In this document: positions 9,701 to 22,472 of the stretch, piece after piece
Numbering within the stretch: the stretch's first letter is position 1
Layout of the letters: every line of letters starts with the position of its first letter
Source: Macrostomum hystrix
Taxonomy: Eukaryota > Platyhelminthes > Macrostomidae
Direction: 5' to 3'
NCBI GenBank assembly: GCA_950097015.1
Contig: CATNEN010000039.1
Coordinates: 2,170,001-2,234,000 of the forward strand
DNA: 64,000 nucleotides
The notes under the pieces: model-generated
Databases searched by the model: none
Told to the model about the DNA's origin: nothing
Seen by the model: the letters and a program-made list of their open reading frames with translations, nothing else
Position numbers and translations under genes: made by a program

Positions 9701-12700
9701 CAACATGGAGAGTGTGAGGTCAGCTGACGCCACTGACAACATGGAGTCTGAGAGGTCAGCTGACGCCACTGACAACATGGAGTCTGAGAGGTCAGCTGAC
9801 GCCACTGACAACATGGAGAGTATGAGGTCAGCTGACGCTACTGACAACATGGAGAGTGCGAGGTCAGCTGACGCCACTGACAACATGGAGAGTGTGAAGT
9901 CAGCTGACGCCACTGACAACATGGAGAGTGTGAGGTCAGCTGACGCCACTGACAACATGGAGTCTAAGAGGTCAGCTGACGCCACTGACAACATGGAGTC
10001 TGAGAGGTCAGCTGACGCCACTGACAACATGGAGTCTGAGAGGTCAGCTGATGCCACTGACAACATGAAACCTGACAGGTCAGCTGAAGCCACTGACAAC
10101 ATGGAGTCTGAGAGGTCAGCTGACGCCACCGACAACATGGAGTTTGAGAGGTCAGCTGACGCCACTGACAACATGGAGTCTGAGAGGTCAGCTGACGCCA
10201 CCGACAACATGGAGTCTGAGAGGTCAGCTGACGCCACCGACAACATGGGGTCTGAGAGGTCAGCTGACGCCACCGACAACATGGAGTCTGAGAGGTCAGC
10301 TGACGCCACTAACATGAAACCTGACAGGTCAGCAACGTCGGAAGATTCAGAGACGCTGCCCCAGGATATTTATGATTGCTTTGAAGACTTTGACTACAAA
10401 CATTCCGAGACTGGCGCCACTGGCTCACACTTAGTGCAGTCAGCTGAGGCGAATGTTGAAGACGAAGACGCCATTCTTGCTGCGGTCGATCGTCAAAATT
10501 TCGCGGAGGTAGAATTTAATCTGAAGAAAATAGAACCTGGAACAGTCGACCTCTCAGCAGCTCTGGAGCGGGCAACACAGCTAAACTGGGCGCCCATCGT
10601 CTACCGGTTGCTGGAGCACATGACAGGCACCTCCAGTACAAAAGGCGGCGAGTTTCTCAGTCGCCTGCTGACCGAAGCGATCCAGTCGGGACAATTCCAG
10701 GCGGCCGAGGCTCTCATCCGAGGCCCGAATCGGTGGGGCGGCTGCGGGCAGCTGGGCGAGAGCGACCTCATCTTGGCTGTACAGCTGGGAGCCAGCGTCG
10801 AGTTTGTGAAAAAGTTTCTCAATGAAGACCGCAGAAACGTCGATGATACAAATCTTCACGGCAGGTTCGCAACTTCTGGGGACCGCTGACTCGGGACAGT
10901 CAGTCAGCCTCCTCTGGCGCTATTCACACCAAGCCTTGTGCTCTTGTTTCTTAACAGCAGAAAGATCACGGGGGTATTTACTCGTAAAATACCCACGTTT
11001 TTTTCTTTTTTCTGTATCTCCTAAAATATTCAACTACGCTCGCATTCACCATGAAACTCCAGAATACGTTCTTAAAATTAGCCTCACGGGGCTATCCGAT
11101 GAAACAACTTCCAGAATCACAAAACATCTGCATCGTCGAGAAATTCAAAGATTCTCGCGTCGGGGTGTCCGGTGGCAGCAACCGCCAATATAGGCATACA
11201 TTTTCTGCTCACAAAATTTCATAATGTAAACATGTCATATCATCTACGACTCGTAATATTGTTGATTATATTGTATTGATTACAGTATTAACTTTTTTGA
11301 ACCAATAAGGATTCGCCATAGACCTTTATACGAGTACATAGCGATGTTTGTTGCAATTGACTCCAGGGTCTTCGACAAGAATCGCTGAATACCTCAACGA
11401 TGCAGACTCGGACGGCTTTGAAAGTTAGTTCATCGTGTAGGGCGGCAAATGTTGATTCTGATGGTGGACTTTCACGAAAATTGGCCAATCTGTTTGGGAG
11501 CTGTCGTGAAGTTGGCAGTTGGTATTTGAAATAGCTCCGTGGTCTTTCCCTGTGGGGAATACCGTTGTCTTTCTACTGTTAAACTCCTCCTGAACTTAAA
11601 TATTTACTAACTCCATTTTGTGATTCCAATTGTACACAAACTCAACACATCCAAAATCTTCTTTAATACTCGTAGATCAATTGCTGAAACGCAAATTTGA
11701 CTTTCGGGTTGTTAGGGAAGATTGATAGAATCCTTCGCAATCGATTTCTTCCAGAACGGCCCTGAGCTACGCGGCCCAGCACGGCATGCTGAATGTGGTC
11801 CGTCTGCTGCTCCTGGAAGGCGGCGGCAGCCCCAGCATCCGGGACTCGCAGGGCTGGGCAGCTGCGGACTACGCAATGTGGGCCTTGGATGCCTTGGAGC
11901 CTAAAGACGATTGGCGGCGTGAAGACTTCTCGGAGGTGATCGGTGAGGCCTTTGATAGTTCCAGTTTTCAGAGTTTGTTGATGTTCTCAAGTAGTGTGTT
12001 ACATCACAATGCGTTTATCCTGTTCATATCATTTTTCAGACATTCTACTTCACGATGACTGCAAGGCAGTTGCAGGCAGCGATGATCGATTGAAGCTAAG
12101 CCAGCCCGACCTGTGACTGTCGATTATATTTTCTCTCATAAATTGACCGCAAACATGATAGATCGAGTGTGATAGCCATTTTGACACAGAAAGTAATCGT
12201 ATTAAAATATGTTTTATAACTTGAGAAACTTGACAGTTTTACTGCAACGCAACCAGCACAAGCCTGCGTGAAAATAACATTAAATGTATTTGCTGGAGGG
12301 CTGCGGGCAGTGGCACATCATTTGGTGACTCTAGACCCGCTGCCAGCGAGGAGGCAATTCTGCCGATTCCGCTGACTCTTGAGCACACACTCACGCAGAT
12401 ACTGTACGCAAGCACTCGCTCAAATATATGTGCACAATAGATGTGTACATGCATATGCCCTCGATTTTTCATGCTTCATTTTTTGTGCTGACGCTAATAC
12501 CTTCAAAAGTGTTGCACCTTAAAAACAAAATCCAATCAACTGTTAAAACAAAACATAGGCTATGGCGCCAATTTAAACCTTTTGCACCTACCGCTGGAGA
12601 ACTCAGTTTGCACTGTCAGGTCGCGCCAGACGTCGTAGAATTTCGATTCGATGTCTCGCATCTGCTGGAAGAATGAGAACCCGATTGTGTCCCGCTGGAC

Positions 12701-15158
12701 CGAGTACTGAAATTGGGATTATTTTGGGAGCGTTGTAAAACTTGACCCGAGAATCTATTAGAAGCAGTTCACTGGAAATCCCTCCGTTGCTAGCTGGAGT
12801 TCCAATCCATTAATTGTTGGAATCCCATTCGTAACTTGCTAGGAATCCCTAAAGTTGCTTGTTCGGAATTTTCTTCGTAACTTGTTTGGAATTCCTCCGT
12901 AGCTTGTTTAGAATCCCCTCCGTAGCTTGAGGGAATCCCCTCAGTGATTGGTTGGAAATCCTCTCCCTAACTTGTTGGGAATCCCTTCGAACTTGTTAGG
13001 AATCCCTAAAGTTAGCTCGTTACTTGTTGGGAATCCCCTACGTAGCTTGCTGGGAATTCCCTCCGTAACTTGTTGGGAATCCCCGAAGCAACTTGCTCGG
13101 AATCCCCTCCGTGACTTGTCGGGAATCCTCTCCGTAGCTCGTTAGGAATTTCCCTCGTTACTTGTCGCAATCCACTTCATATATTCTAAGAATTCCCTCC
13201 AAGACTTAATAATATGTTCAAGATCTTTCCTCACGGATATAGTAGGAATTCCACTTCATAAATATAAAGGGATTCTATTCGCAAATTTCTGGGAACCTTT
13301 TTCCACCGCGGATTCGAACTCAGGTACCTCCGCCCCTAAACCCCTGATTGGCCCACCTTGATGGCAGTCTGGCCGGCCAGCTCGCGCACTGACGAGATCG
13401 AGGCTGACAGCTTGGAGACGGTGAGAAAGGCGGCCAAGTTGGCCGTGTAGAGCGCCATGATGATGCAGGCGAAGATCCAGAAGCCCGCCACCAGGAACCG
13501 AGTCGATGTGGCCCTCGGGTCGAAACTCTCGCCGGCCTGGGTGACGGCGCCCAGCACGAACCACATGCTCTCCTTGAAGCTGAACACTTTGCCCTCCGGC
13601 TCGCCCTCCTGCAGATCGTCCTCCGGCCTGTTCTGGAAGCTGTATGGGCTAAGCCTGTCAAACAGAGTCACGAGGAGGCCGGTGGCCACCAGGGTGCAGC
13701 CGAGGCACAGCCAGACCCAGCCGTCGAACACCATGACGAAGAAGAACATGGACGTCTCGGCGCCGCCGTCGATGCGCCGCATGAAGATCTGCAGGCCGGC
13801 ATAGTCATAGTAGGGAATGCTGAAGTCCACCGACCTCTGCCGCTCCGCCGTAACTGAGATTGGACCTACGGCCACGTCCGCGTCCTGGCAAATCATCGTC
13901 GGGGGATTCTGGATGACGCTCTTGCATAAATGATCGATTAAATGGATTGGCGGAAAAAACTGATGGAAATGAAGGATGAAGGAATAAGGCAGGATTTTAT
14001 TGACTGGTAGCTAGAGTGACAGGGGGTTAGAGTGACAGGGGGTTAGAGTGACAGGGGTTAGAGTGACAGGGGTTAGATTGATAGGGGTTAGAGTGAAAGG
14101 GGGTTAGAGTGACAGGGGGTTAGAGTGAAAGGGGGTTAGAGTGACAGGGGTTAGAGTGACAGGGGTTAGATTGATAGGGGTTAGAGTGAAAGGGGGTTAG
14201 AGTGACAGGGTTAGAATGAGAGTGTTAGAGTGACAGGGGTTAGAGTGAAAGGGGGTAAGAGTGACAGAGGGTTAGAGTGACAGTGTTAGAGTGACAGGGT
14301 TAGAATGAGAGTGTTAGAGTGATAGGGGTTAGAGTGACAGAGTTAAGCCTAGATAACAACCCGGAGCTCACCAGTGCTGCCAGCTGGCCAATCATGCCGT
14401 TCCAGGAGCCGTTGGCAAGCAGGACTCCGTACGCTCCGTCCGGCGGTTGGCTGATGACGTAATCAAAGTCGAGCTGCTTGGCTATGCTCTCCAGCACGGA
14501 GATGCTGTAGCCAGAGTAGGTGCCGTTTTCGTAGAATACAAACGGCGCCTCCTAGCCGCGAGTGAAATGAAAATGTCGAGCACTACTAACAGTAGGGCAA
14601 AAGTTCATAATAACAATAGTAATAGTTCAGTCTCACCGGCATAGTCAGTACTTTCAGCTTGAGCCGCGGCCTCTGCGGTAGCGCCGATGCATTTGCGACG
14701 CCGGCAGGCAGAAAGATGACGCGGCCGCCGGCAGCGCTGAATCCCAGTCCAGTGGAGGCGCACTGGCCAGACAGGCAGGACTGCAGATGCAGCGTGAACT
14801 GCAGCTGCACCAGGGACTCCGCTGAGGCAGCGGGTTTGTTACCCAGCAACAGAGACAGGTTCGCTGCCTGTTGGTTTGGAGCGAATCAGCTGTCACTACC
14901 AAACTCACCATGGTTCTGTCTAACATGTACTCACACTGTCTAACGTGTACTTGTTCTGTCTAACATGTTCTCGTTCTGTCTAGCATGTTCTCATTCTGTC
15001 TAAAACTTTCTCATTCAATTTAGCATGTTTTCATTCTGTCTAACATACTATCATTCTGACTAACATGTTCTAATTCAGTTTATCAAGCACTGTTTGTGTT
15101 AAAATTAATGCAAACTTTACTCACCTTAAGCACAGCGCTGGCAAAGGCCTGTGTGACA

Positions 15159-15197
<39 letters not shown>

Positions 15198-18100
15198 GCG
15201 TTTCTTCTTGTTGAGCAGTTGCCAGTGGGACTGGCAAAGTTCGTGGCGGCGCCCAGCCCCAAGAGGGACTCGCTGGCAGCCAGCAGCAAGCTCAGCGTGC
15301 CGGACTGGGTGCCAAATCGAGCCTGGGAAAATTGTGTACAGAATTTTATTTTTTCCCTTAGAGATTTTGCCAAGGATAAAATTTTGGCATTTTTTAATTC
15401 GCATCTGTTCCTTCGCCACACGTACCGCTTGTCCTGACCCGGTCCGATTGGCCAGCGTTGCCATAGCAACCGTTGCTGCAGCATTGTCCGGCAGAAAGGC
15501 CACCTGATAAACCGGCTGCTGTGTCCTCAGGCTCATCAGGCCGCTGTTCAGGTAGAACCAGGTGAAGAATCTCGTGGTCAGGCGAACTTGGCTGGCCGCA
15601 GTCAGCACGGCTTCAGCGACTGCGCTGTCGGAGGCCAGCACGAAAAGGGTCGCCTTGGTGCGATTGCGCACCGACTCGAGGAAGTCCGGGAGCTCAGTCG
15701 CGTTGCTAGGCAACAGAAATAGATAGGCCGGCCCGGGGAAGCCTCGACCGGGCAGCAGTGATGTGGGATCTGAAATGACCGGTTGAGGATATTGTCTGAC
15801 AAAGGCAAACAAAACCCTGACACAGCCAAACAGTTGTCCGACACAGGCCAACGAACGATGGTCTGACACAGGCCAACGATAGTCTGAGACAGGCCAACGA
15901 ATCTCCTACTTCAGCAGACTGCATTGGATCAGAATCGTCTGTGATGGCGGTGTCGCTGTCAGAATCCGATGTGAAGAGCACATCGTCCATAGTAGTTGTA
16001 CATATAGATATTTAAGTTGACTCTGCTCTGCTATTGCTCGATAGAAATGTACAGCAACATTAAAACAGCTAGGCCAGTGTTTTCTTTTTTGAAGATACAT
16101 CCGTACTTAACTCTTAACCCCAGCCTAAATTTAAAAGGGCACAGAATATGTTTAGAGAGCCATGCCTGTCTATTGGTTTCCTAAAATTTTATAGTCTATG
16201 GCCAGATTTAAATTTCTGTCCAGGCCATGTACGAGCTACATTCACACTATCTACCCTGGCCTCCAGTCCACTGCGCAAGCGAGATGGTTTTGTTAATCTT
16301 TCTCGGCTGCATGGGCTTTGCAAAGCAGTAGTCAAATTCTCATGCGATAGTCTATGGTCTAGTCTATAGCCGATAGTCTATGTCAGCCCTGCTGACCAAG
16401 TCGGCCGGAACGGAGTTTCTAATTTTCTGGCCTCGGCATGAAAAGGTAGCCTCGATTCAACGATAACGACTTTATGCTGCATTTTTCAGACCTCCCTTTC
16501 AGCTTGATGAACTTTGTTTCGAGAATTGATTCGTATAATAAGGCAAATATAATTTGATTTTACAGTGAGCGGTGAGAGCAGCTCAGACTGAGTCCAGCCA
16601 GGAAGGAAAAGTGAGCGAGTGAGAGAGAGGGGAGAGGGCCATGGGGAGATTGGCAGCAGAGGAAAACTATTGCTCGGACAGCTGGGATCACACCCACGCT
16701 ACCGCGGTTGCCATGGTAACAAGAGGGCAAGGCTGGGCAAGGTTCGCTCGGTTCCGGTCTCAAATGGGAGGATTTTCTCTCCAACCTGGAGTGAGCCGCT
16801 GAGGAGATTTCACCCGGGTTTCCAGGAAAGGCCAGCTCAATCATCAGCCCTACCCCACCAACCAACTCAGGTCTCCGACCCCGGGCCTGATGCTGTAAAT
16901 TGGCAGAGAATCAATTCGCCAACCATGCCCAGTTGCTAATGGCCCAGGTGAGAGGCTCCGCTTTTATTGTTGCCAATGAGGGACTCCCGAGCCAGCGGGT
17001 CTTTGCCGCTAAAAGCTGAGAGTGGAGAGCTTTCCGGATGTTGCGATGGGATGCCATCCATTTACGGATCATTGCTCAGCTTGGCATCAACTGCTCATGA
17101 GAGTGATGTTCGTCATGTAAACAGCACTCAGTTTGGACTCAAACTCACTTTACACTTAACACACGGTACCGACAAAACATTTGCAATAAGAGCTTAGCCA
17201 CCTGCCCCTCAGAGTGAACTCACACTCTCCAAGAGTGAACTCACACTCCCCTAGACTGAAATCACACTCCCCTAGACTGAACTCACACTCCCCTAGACTG
17301 AAATCACACTCCCCTAGACTGAAATCACACTCCCCTAGACTGAAATCACACTACCCTAGACTGAAATCACACTACCCTAGAGTGAACTCGCACTACCCTA
17401 GAGTGAACTCGCACTACCCTATAGTGAACTCGCACTACCCTAGAGTGAACTCGCACTACCCTAGAGTGAACTCGCACTCGACAAGAGTGAAATCTCTACT
17501 ACCCTAAAACTCACCCCAGGTGTCGTCGAATAGCACGGCCGAGGCGGCGAAGCCGGTGAGGTTGAGTCGGCTGGTGAAGGCTCCCACGCTCTGCAGGAAG
17601 TGCCGCATGGGCAGCTGGACGGTGACGGGCTCGGGGCCACAGGCCGCAGTCGAAGATGAGGCGGCCTGGCCGTTGCCATCCGGCGCGTCAAAGGCGGCCG
17701 CAACGAATGCGAGGTCCAGATGTGTTGCCAGGGACGCGGCGAGGCACCGCAGGTGAGGCACGCTGCTCAGGTAGGCGATGCCCGCAATGGGCAAGCGGTC
17801 GCATACTGTATTATGGCGGTAGTGGAGGCTGCTGGTTAAATCGGAAAGTCTGGCTTGGATCCCCTGACCATTTAGATCCCTTGACCCATTGGATCCCTTG
17901 ACCCATTGGATCCCTTGACCCATTGGATCCCTTGACCCATTGGATCCCTTGACCCATTGGATCCCTTGACCCATTGGATCCCTTGACCCATTGGATCCCT
18001 TGACCCATTGGATCCCTTGACCCATTGGATCCCCTGACCATTTAGATCCCTTGACCCATTGGATCCCTTGACCCATTGGATCCCTTGACCCATTGGATCC

Positions 18101-18508
18101 CTGGACCCATTGGATCCCTTGACCCATTGGATCCCTTGACCCATTGGATCCCTTGACCTATTGGATCCCTTGACCCATTGGATCCCTTGACCCACATAAC
18201 TCACCATCGTTCACAAGGCTCTGCAAGCTCTCGAACGAGGTGACGACTCGGTATTCGAAGGTGAGATTCGCTCGATTCGACTTCAAAGCTTCGTCGGCGG
18301 CCAGCCGCACGGCCTGCTGGTCGCCAGGGTCTGTGATCACCACTGGCAAGGGAATAGTTTTGTAAGTCTTGCTGTTGTGATTCTATAACTAGCATCAACT
18401 TAAAAGTGCAAACTTACAGAACTTAAGGCCAGAAACTTTCAGAGCACCGCTTGAGCACAGCGCGATGAGGCACAGGACTCTGAGTGCCCAGCAACTGTAG
18501 AGCTGCAT
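6742..18508 (-). CDS. Ionotropic glutamate receptor subunit (13 exons, 992 aa)
   Basis: Exons on the minus strand: 18508-18418, 18342-18205, 17805-17515, 15769-15426, 15322-15125, 14867-14637, 14551-14372, 13920-13357, 12706-12592, 8037-7761, 7424-7327, 7247-7123, 7068-6742; every junction agrees in phase and follows GT-AG. The order is signal peptide, LIVBP-like amino-terminal domain (to about aa 430), ligand-binding S1 from [10 protein letters not shown] (aa 432), ligand-anchoring Arg518 in [11 protein letters not shown]1 near aa 550-577, pore loop with Gln619 at the Q/R/N site, M3 with LYTANLAAF (aa 648-656), S2 with acidic Asp767 in [11 protein letters not shown]4 near aa 850-872 and a Gly/Ala/Glu-rich cytoplasmic tail. 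The Asp in S2 resembles NMDA receptors, while Gln at the pore site is like unedited AMPA/kainate receptors, so the subclass is open. Exon 5 codes a Ser run from a CAG-type tract. The protein would be a glutamate-gated cation channel in neuronal membrane. Confidence 0.92.
7069..7122 (-). other. 54-nt intron with an open reading frame in the receptor tail
   Basis: Minus-strand GTAAGA to TTTCCCAG, 54 bases, a multiple of three without a stop. Splicing joins FKP to PKTLEL. Retention would add 18 residues just after M4. Confidence 0.6.
7500..7735. repeat. 40-bp minisatellite in a receptor intron
   Basis: About 5.7 copies of a 40-bp unit starting CTCACAGCACAGTGTCTATC. The array ends about 25 bases from the splice donor at 7760. 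Confidence 0.92.
8046..8335. repeat. 61-bp minisatellite in receptor intron 9
   Basis: Nearly five copies of a 61-bp unit, starting 8 bases from the splice acceptor of the exon ending at 8037. Each unit contains TTAACAGTAGAAAG, the terminal motif of the dispersed DNA element at 10951-11582. Confidence 0.92.
8378..8925. repeat. Compound (TG)n/(TGTC)n microsatellite, about 550 bp
   Basis: Long run of TGTGTCTG-type units with TGTCTGTC and GTGTGT interruptions. All six frames stay open for long stretches because of the repeat; none is taken as coding. Confidence 0.97.
9351..12116 (+). CDS. Acidic 12-residue repeat protein with C-terminal ankyrin region (592 aa)
   Basis: Exons 9351-10864, 11755-11942 and 12040-12116 join in phase (GT-AG). 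Residues of about 10-325 are some 27 tandem copies of a 12-aa unit of type [12 protein letters not shown] (36 bp). A unique part follows with helix pairs reminiscent of diverged ankyrin repeats ([35 protein letters not shown]). The exon 1-2 junction recreates a canonical ankyrin repeat, [20 protein letters not shown]. The gene lies wholly inside intron 9 of the glutamate receptor on the opposite strand. ATTAAA about 85 bases past the stop could be its polyadenylation signal. The minus strand of the array is also open for 327 codons, but only the plus frame continues into a spliced non-repeat domain. The function is unknown; an ankyrin adaptor with a disordered acidic arm is the most one can infer. 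Confidence 0.75.
9384..10330 (+). repeat. 36-bp coding minisatellite
   Basis: About 26-27 units of a 36-bp motif (TCAGCTGACGCCACTGACAA core). Substitutions cluster in the two codons before the Arg. One late unit lacks the GAC before AAC. No stop is present in the coding frame. Confidence 0.95.
10951..11582 (+). mobile_element. Non-autonomous DNA transposon (MITE), copy 1
   Basis: About 632 bp bounded by TTAA on both sides, with imperfect terminal inverted repeats: CAGCAGAAAGATCACGG on the left and the complement of CCGTTGTCTTTCTACTG on the right. There is no coding capacity. The interior (GATGAAACAACTTCCAGAAT and following) recurs at 34210-34500 and 49455-50011. TTAA flanks are the hallmark of piggyBac-type insertion. 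It sits in intron 1 of the nested ankyrin gene. Confidence 0.7.
12283..12412 (-). mobile_element. SINE fragment (tail half)
   Basis: The minus strand matches the 3' half of the SINE at 53640-53997: GTATCTGCGTGAG, then GAATTGCCTCCTCGCTGG, GCGGGTCTAG and CAGCCCTCCAGC. It lies in receptor intron 9 past the nested gene. Confidence 0.7.
12770..13215. repeat. Degenerate 20-22 bp array in receptor intron 8
   Basis: Diverged units around CGTAACTTGTTGGGAATCCC. It is older than the other arrays, judging by its divergence. Confidence 0.75.
14010..14345. repeat. 16-18 bp array (AGAGTGACAGGGGGTT type)
   Basis: About 20 copies with length variants in the G run, in the receptor intron. It ends about 26 bases from the donor at 14371. 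Confidence 0.9.
14930..15075. repeat. Degenerate 20-bp array (TTCTGTCTAACATGTTCTCA type)
   Basis: About seven diverged units in the intron between receptor exons 5 and 6. Confidence 0.75.
15770..17213. other. Receptor intron 3, unique part
   Basis: Apart from three short copies of GACACAGGCCAACGA-like sequence near 15837-15900, I see neither repeats nor coding sequence. Short open frames lack splice-phase or codon support. Confidence 0.5.
17214..17495. repeat. 21-bp minisatellite in receptor intron 3
   Basis: About 13 copies of GAACTCACACTCCCCTAGACT and close variants. The array ends about 20 bases from the splice donor at 17514. Confidence 0.93.
17866..18193. repeat. 17-bp minisatellite in receptor intron 2
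   Basis: About 19 copies of CCATTGGATCCCTTGAC. The array fills almost the whole intron and stops about 10 bases from the donor at 18204. Confidence 0.95.
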
Positions 18509-19295
18509 TGCTCCTATTGAGCTGCAGAGTCTGCCGCTGGTTTGAGCTACGAAATGCTGGTGCAGTATCAGAAATAATTCTTTCTGAGCTGAGCTGGCTT
18601 GGGGTAAAAACTCCACTGTTAAAACAGGCTGAGCCCCCAGCCTGCGGTGTTATAGAGGCTCTTTGGCCTTCTGCCCACCAATGGGAGTGGCCTAAGAGAT
18701 TTCGTGCGGTTCCATCCCTTCGTCCCTCCAGGCTCCCTCTTCCTCTCTTCCCCCAGCTTTTTCCAGCCAGCTTTTGGGCTTAAATCTGCGGTTGTGAAAA
18801 CAAGTCGAGCCAGAGCCAGAGCAGCTCGGGCAGCGGATTAGACCTGAATGCACACCTGAATGCCGGCTCGGGGAATAAATCCCCAGAAATCCCAGAACCT
18901 GACACCGACAGGTAGAGCAGCCGCCAACGGGCCAAGACCATGCGGGATCTCAAAACTTTCCCCTGAGCCTCTCTAACCCACTCTGCAGCTCCGTCCCCTT
19001 TTCGTCCGGCCTCAGTCAGAAGGCTTGCACTTTTGCAGCACCTGTGCTCACCTGGGCAGCGAAAGCATCTCACACTTTCTCAAGGCAGCTGCAGCTGCGC
19101 CCCAAACGCCTATAGCATGAATTATTTGACAGCTAATAGGCATGATGCAGTGTGCTTACAATCATACCAGCTCAGATGCTCTGAATTGCCCGAAGCCAGA
19201 GCCCGACACGACAATTGCAGCAATACACCCTGCATTGTTATAATGGCTTCTTTTGAATATTGCCTCATAAGGTTCTTTTACTTATCCTGTAGTTA
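18509..19295. other. Upstream flank of the receptor gene
   Basis: No gene seen. On the minus strand CTCTATAACACC (about 18647-18658) is a weak TATA-like box about 145 bases before the ATG. A YAG just before the 5' leader (GTTTTAACAG) could be a 5'-UTR splice or trans-splice acceptor. Neither can be confirmed. Confidence 0.3.
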
Positions 19296-19299
19296 ATTT

Positions 19300-19595
19300 T
19301 TGGCTGTCACCCTCCCTTATCCTTGACTGTCATCCTCCCTTATCCTTGGCTGTCACCCTCCCTTATCCTTGGCTGTCATCCTCCCTTATCCTTGGCTGTC
19401 ACCCTCCCTTATCCTTGGCTGTCACCCTCCCTTATCCTTGGCTGTCACCCTCCCTTATCCTTGGCTGTCACCCTCCCTTATCCTTGGCTGTCACCCTCCC
19501 TTATCCTTGGCTGTCACCCTCCCTTATCCTTGGCTGTCACCCTATCTTCTCCTTGGCTGTCACCCTCCCTTATCCTTGGCTGTGACACTCCCTTA
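19300..19595. repeat. 23-bp minisatellite (CCTTGGCTGTCACCCTCCCTTAT)
   Basis: About 12.5 near-identical copies. The intergenic array opens all three plus frames; none is taken as coding. Confidence 0.95.
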
Positions 19596-19599
19596 TCTC

Positions 19600-20770
19600 T
19601 GGAATATGTTTTCTTCGCTCGTGATGCCCCTCTATATTTCGGCCTCTCAAAATGCCTCCTAAATTGCGCTGTTTCCATTCTGATTGCTTTGCTGTGTTTT
19701 TCAATGTTCTCTTCCGTAAAAAACTCCATGTGTGTCAAGCAGCCGCAACCCAAGGTTAATTAGTTAAAGTGGCTAAAACTGCCGTCAATAATTTCTCCCA
19801 ACCTCCCCTGCCTGAGCCAAAGCGCGGGCGCCATAAATCACCCGCTTCAGTTAGTCAGTTAAAATTAACTCAATTCCATTTCCAGCTAGCCAGCAGGTAT
19901 TTGAGTATGATAATCGATCGCTGTTGAGAGCATCGGCTACTGATGAGGTCAGTAGGCAAGGTTGATTTGCTGCGTTGTGAAATCAACCGAGTCATTTTGT
20001 TTTTTTCGTTAGATTTTGATTAGTTCCCATCTGAGGTTCTGGACTCGTAACTGAATACTCTAAAATTGATTTGCGATTATCATTGCTATGGCTAAAATCA
20101 TGGCTAGTCAATGGGAAATTTTAATACCTCTCGGATGACAAAGGTGCAATTGGTCAACACTCGAGACGGAATCAAATATTTAAACTTTGGGGTTATTGAT
20201 CAGAACTCATGTTTTTAGCGCTTAGAACCCGGCAGCCTAGCATTTCCTTATTTGGTAAGTGGCCTTGAATCACGCGCCTGGCGCATGATACACGAGCGCA
20301 GCGTAGGCGCCGAGCCAGAAAGGGCTCAGAAACACACGGCATACACTCGCGCAGGTGTGTACATCTGCCCGGACTTCTTTCTGAATCCATCACACTTCCA
20401 GGCTAGAGCAAGCCAATTGACGGCTTGGTAGATGTTGACGATGGTCCCCATTGTTAAGCAGGTCGCAGGTTACCACCGGGCCGGCCTGGAATACCCTCCG
20501 ATGACTCAGGAAGCCAAAGGAGGTGTTCACAAGCAGCCGGCTGTGCGGTTTAAGTCGCCACTTCTGCAGTCACGGAGTAAATTACGAGTATAAGCCAATC
20601 GATAGAGAGGGTCCAATATATTGTAGATATCCGAGCCAACAATTGCGACTTCCAAAGGCATCGACCACGCCCAAAGATCTTTGTCTGTTTTTTATCTCGA
20701 ATTGATCAAAAGGAAACTCAGAAAAAGCAGCGGCTGCTGCGGAATTAAATGCGTATTACTTGATTATTTT
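19600..20770. other. Intergenic stretch with a SINE fragment
   Basis: No gene recognised. About 20335-20385 on the minus strand resembles the middle of the SINE family (GGCATAC, then GTGTGTACATCTGCCC and GACTT). Confidence 0.4.
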
Positions 20771-20772
20771 GG

Positions 20773-21924
<1,152 letters not shown>

Positions 21925-22472
21925 TCAACTATGATCAGACGGTGCTACTATCAGTAGAATTTTTAGCAGACCGTGCAGCGATTCGCACAAAGAGACTTAC
22001 AATCCAACCATATTCACGAAAACTATTTAGTCTTGCACGCGCAGGCCAACCCCAGAGTTGAACCGTTTTTAATCCGCACACCTGCAACTCTGCAACTTTG
22101 CCTGAGAAAATGTGCACCGGCCTCTCAAACTGTCACTCCCCCTACCAGCTGCTCATTTGAGCCAGTTTAGTCGCTTGAAAAAGGAGCCGAAGGTTATAGA
22201 AGCAGAAGAGAGAGAATAGGAAAGAGCAAGGAAAGAATGGGCTGAATGAATGAGCGACTGTATGCAGAATCGGGCGTTAGAAAGATATAGAACAGCTGTG
22301 TAGGCAGTTTGTGCTAGACTGGCCGGGGGTAGCTCTTGGCAACGCAGGCGCCCCCTCTCTCCGCTCCATCTTAACTTGAATATGGTTGAGCAAGTTTAAG
22401 CCACTGAGCACAGAGCAGCTTAGGCGATCCCCCCAGCTAGCAGAGATTTGATCAGAAGCTGCCGGTCTCCCC

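Noticed and set aside
9332-10315. 327-codon minus-strand frame of 12-residue repeats
   Set aside because: Mirror of the 36-bp coding array. Only the plus frame leads on into an ankyrin region with matching splice phases.
16560-16940. Coding exon within receptor intron 3
   Set aside because: Frames of about 100 codons exist on both strands, but none has splice sites in phase with the flanking receptor exons or a recognisable domain.
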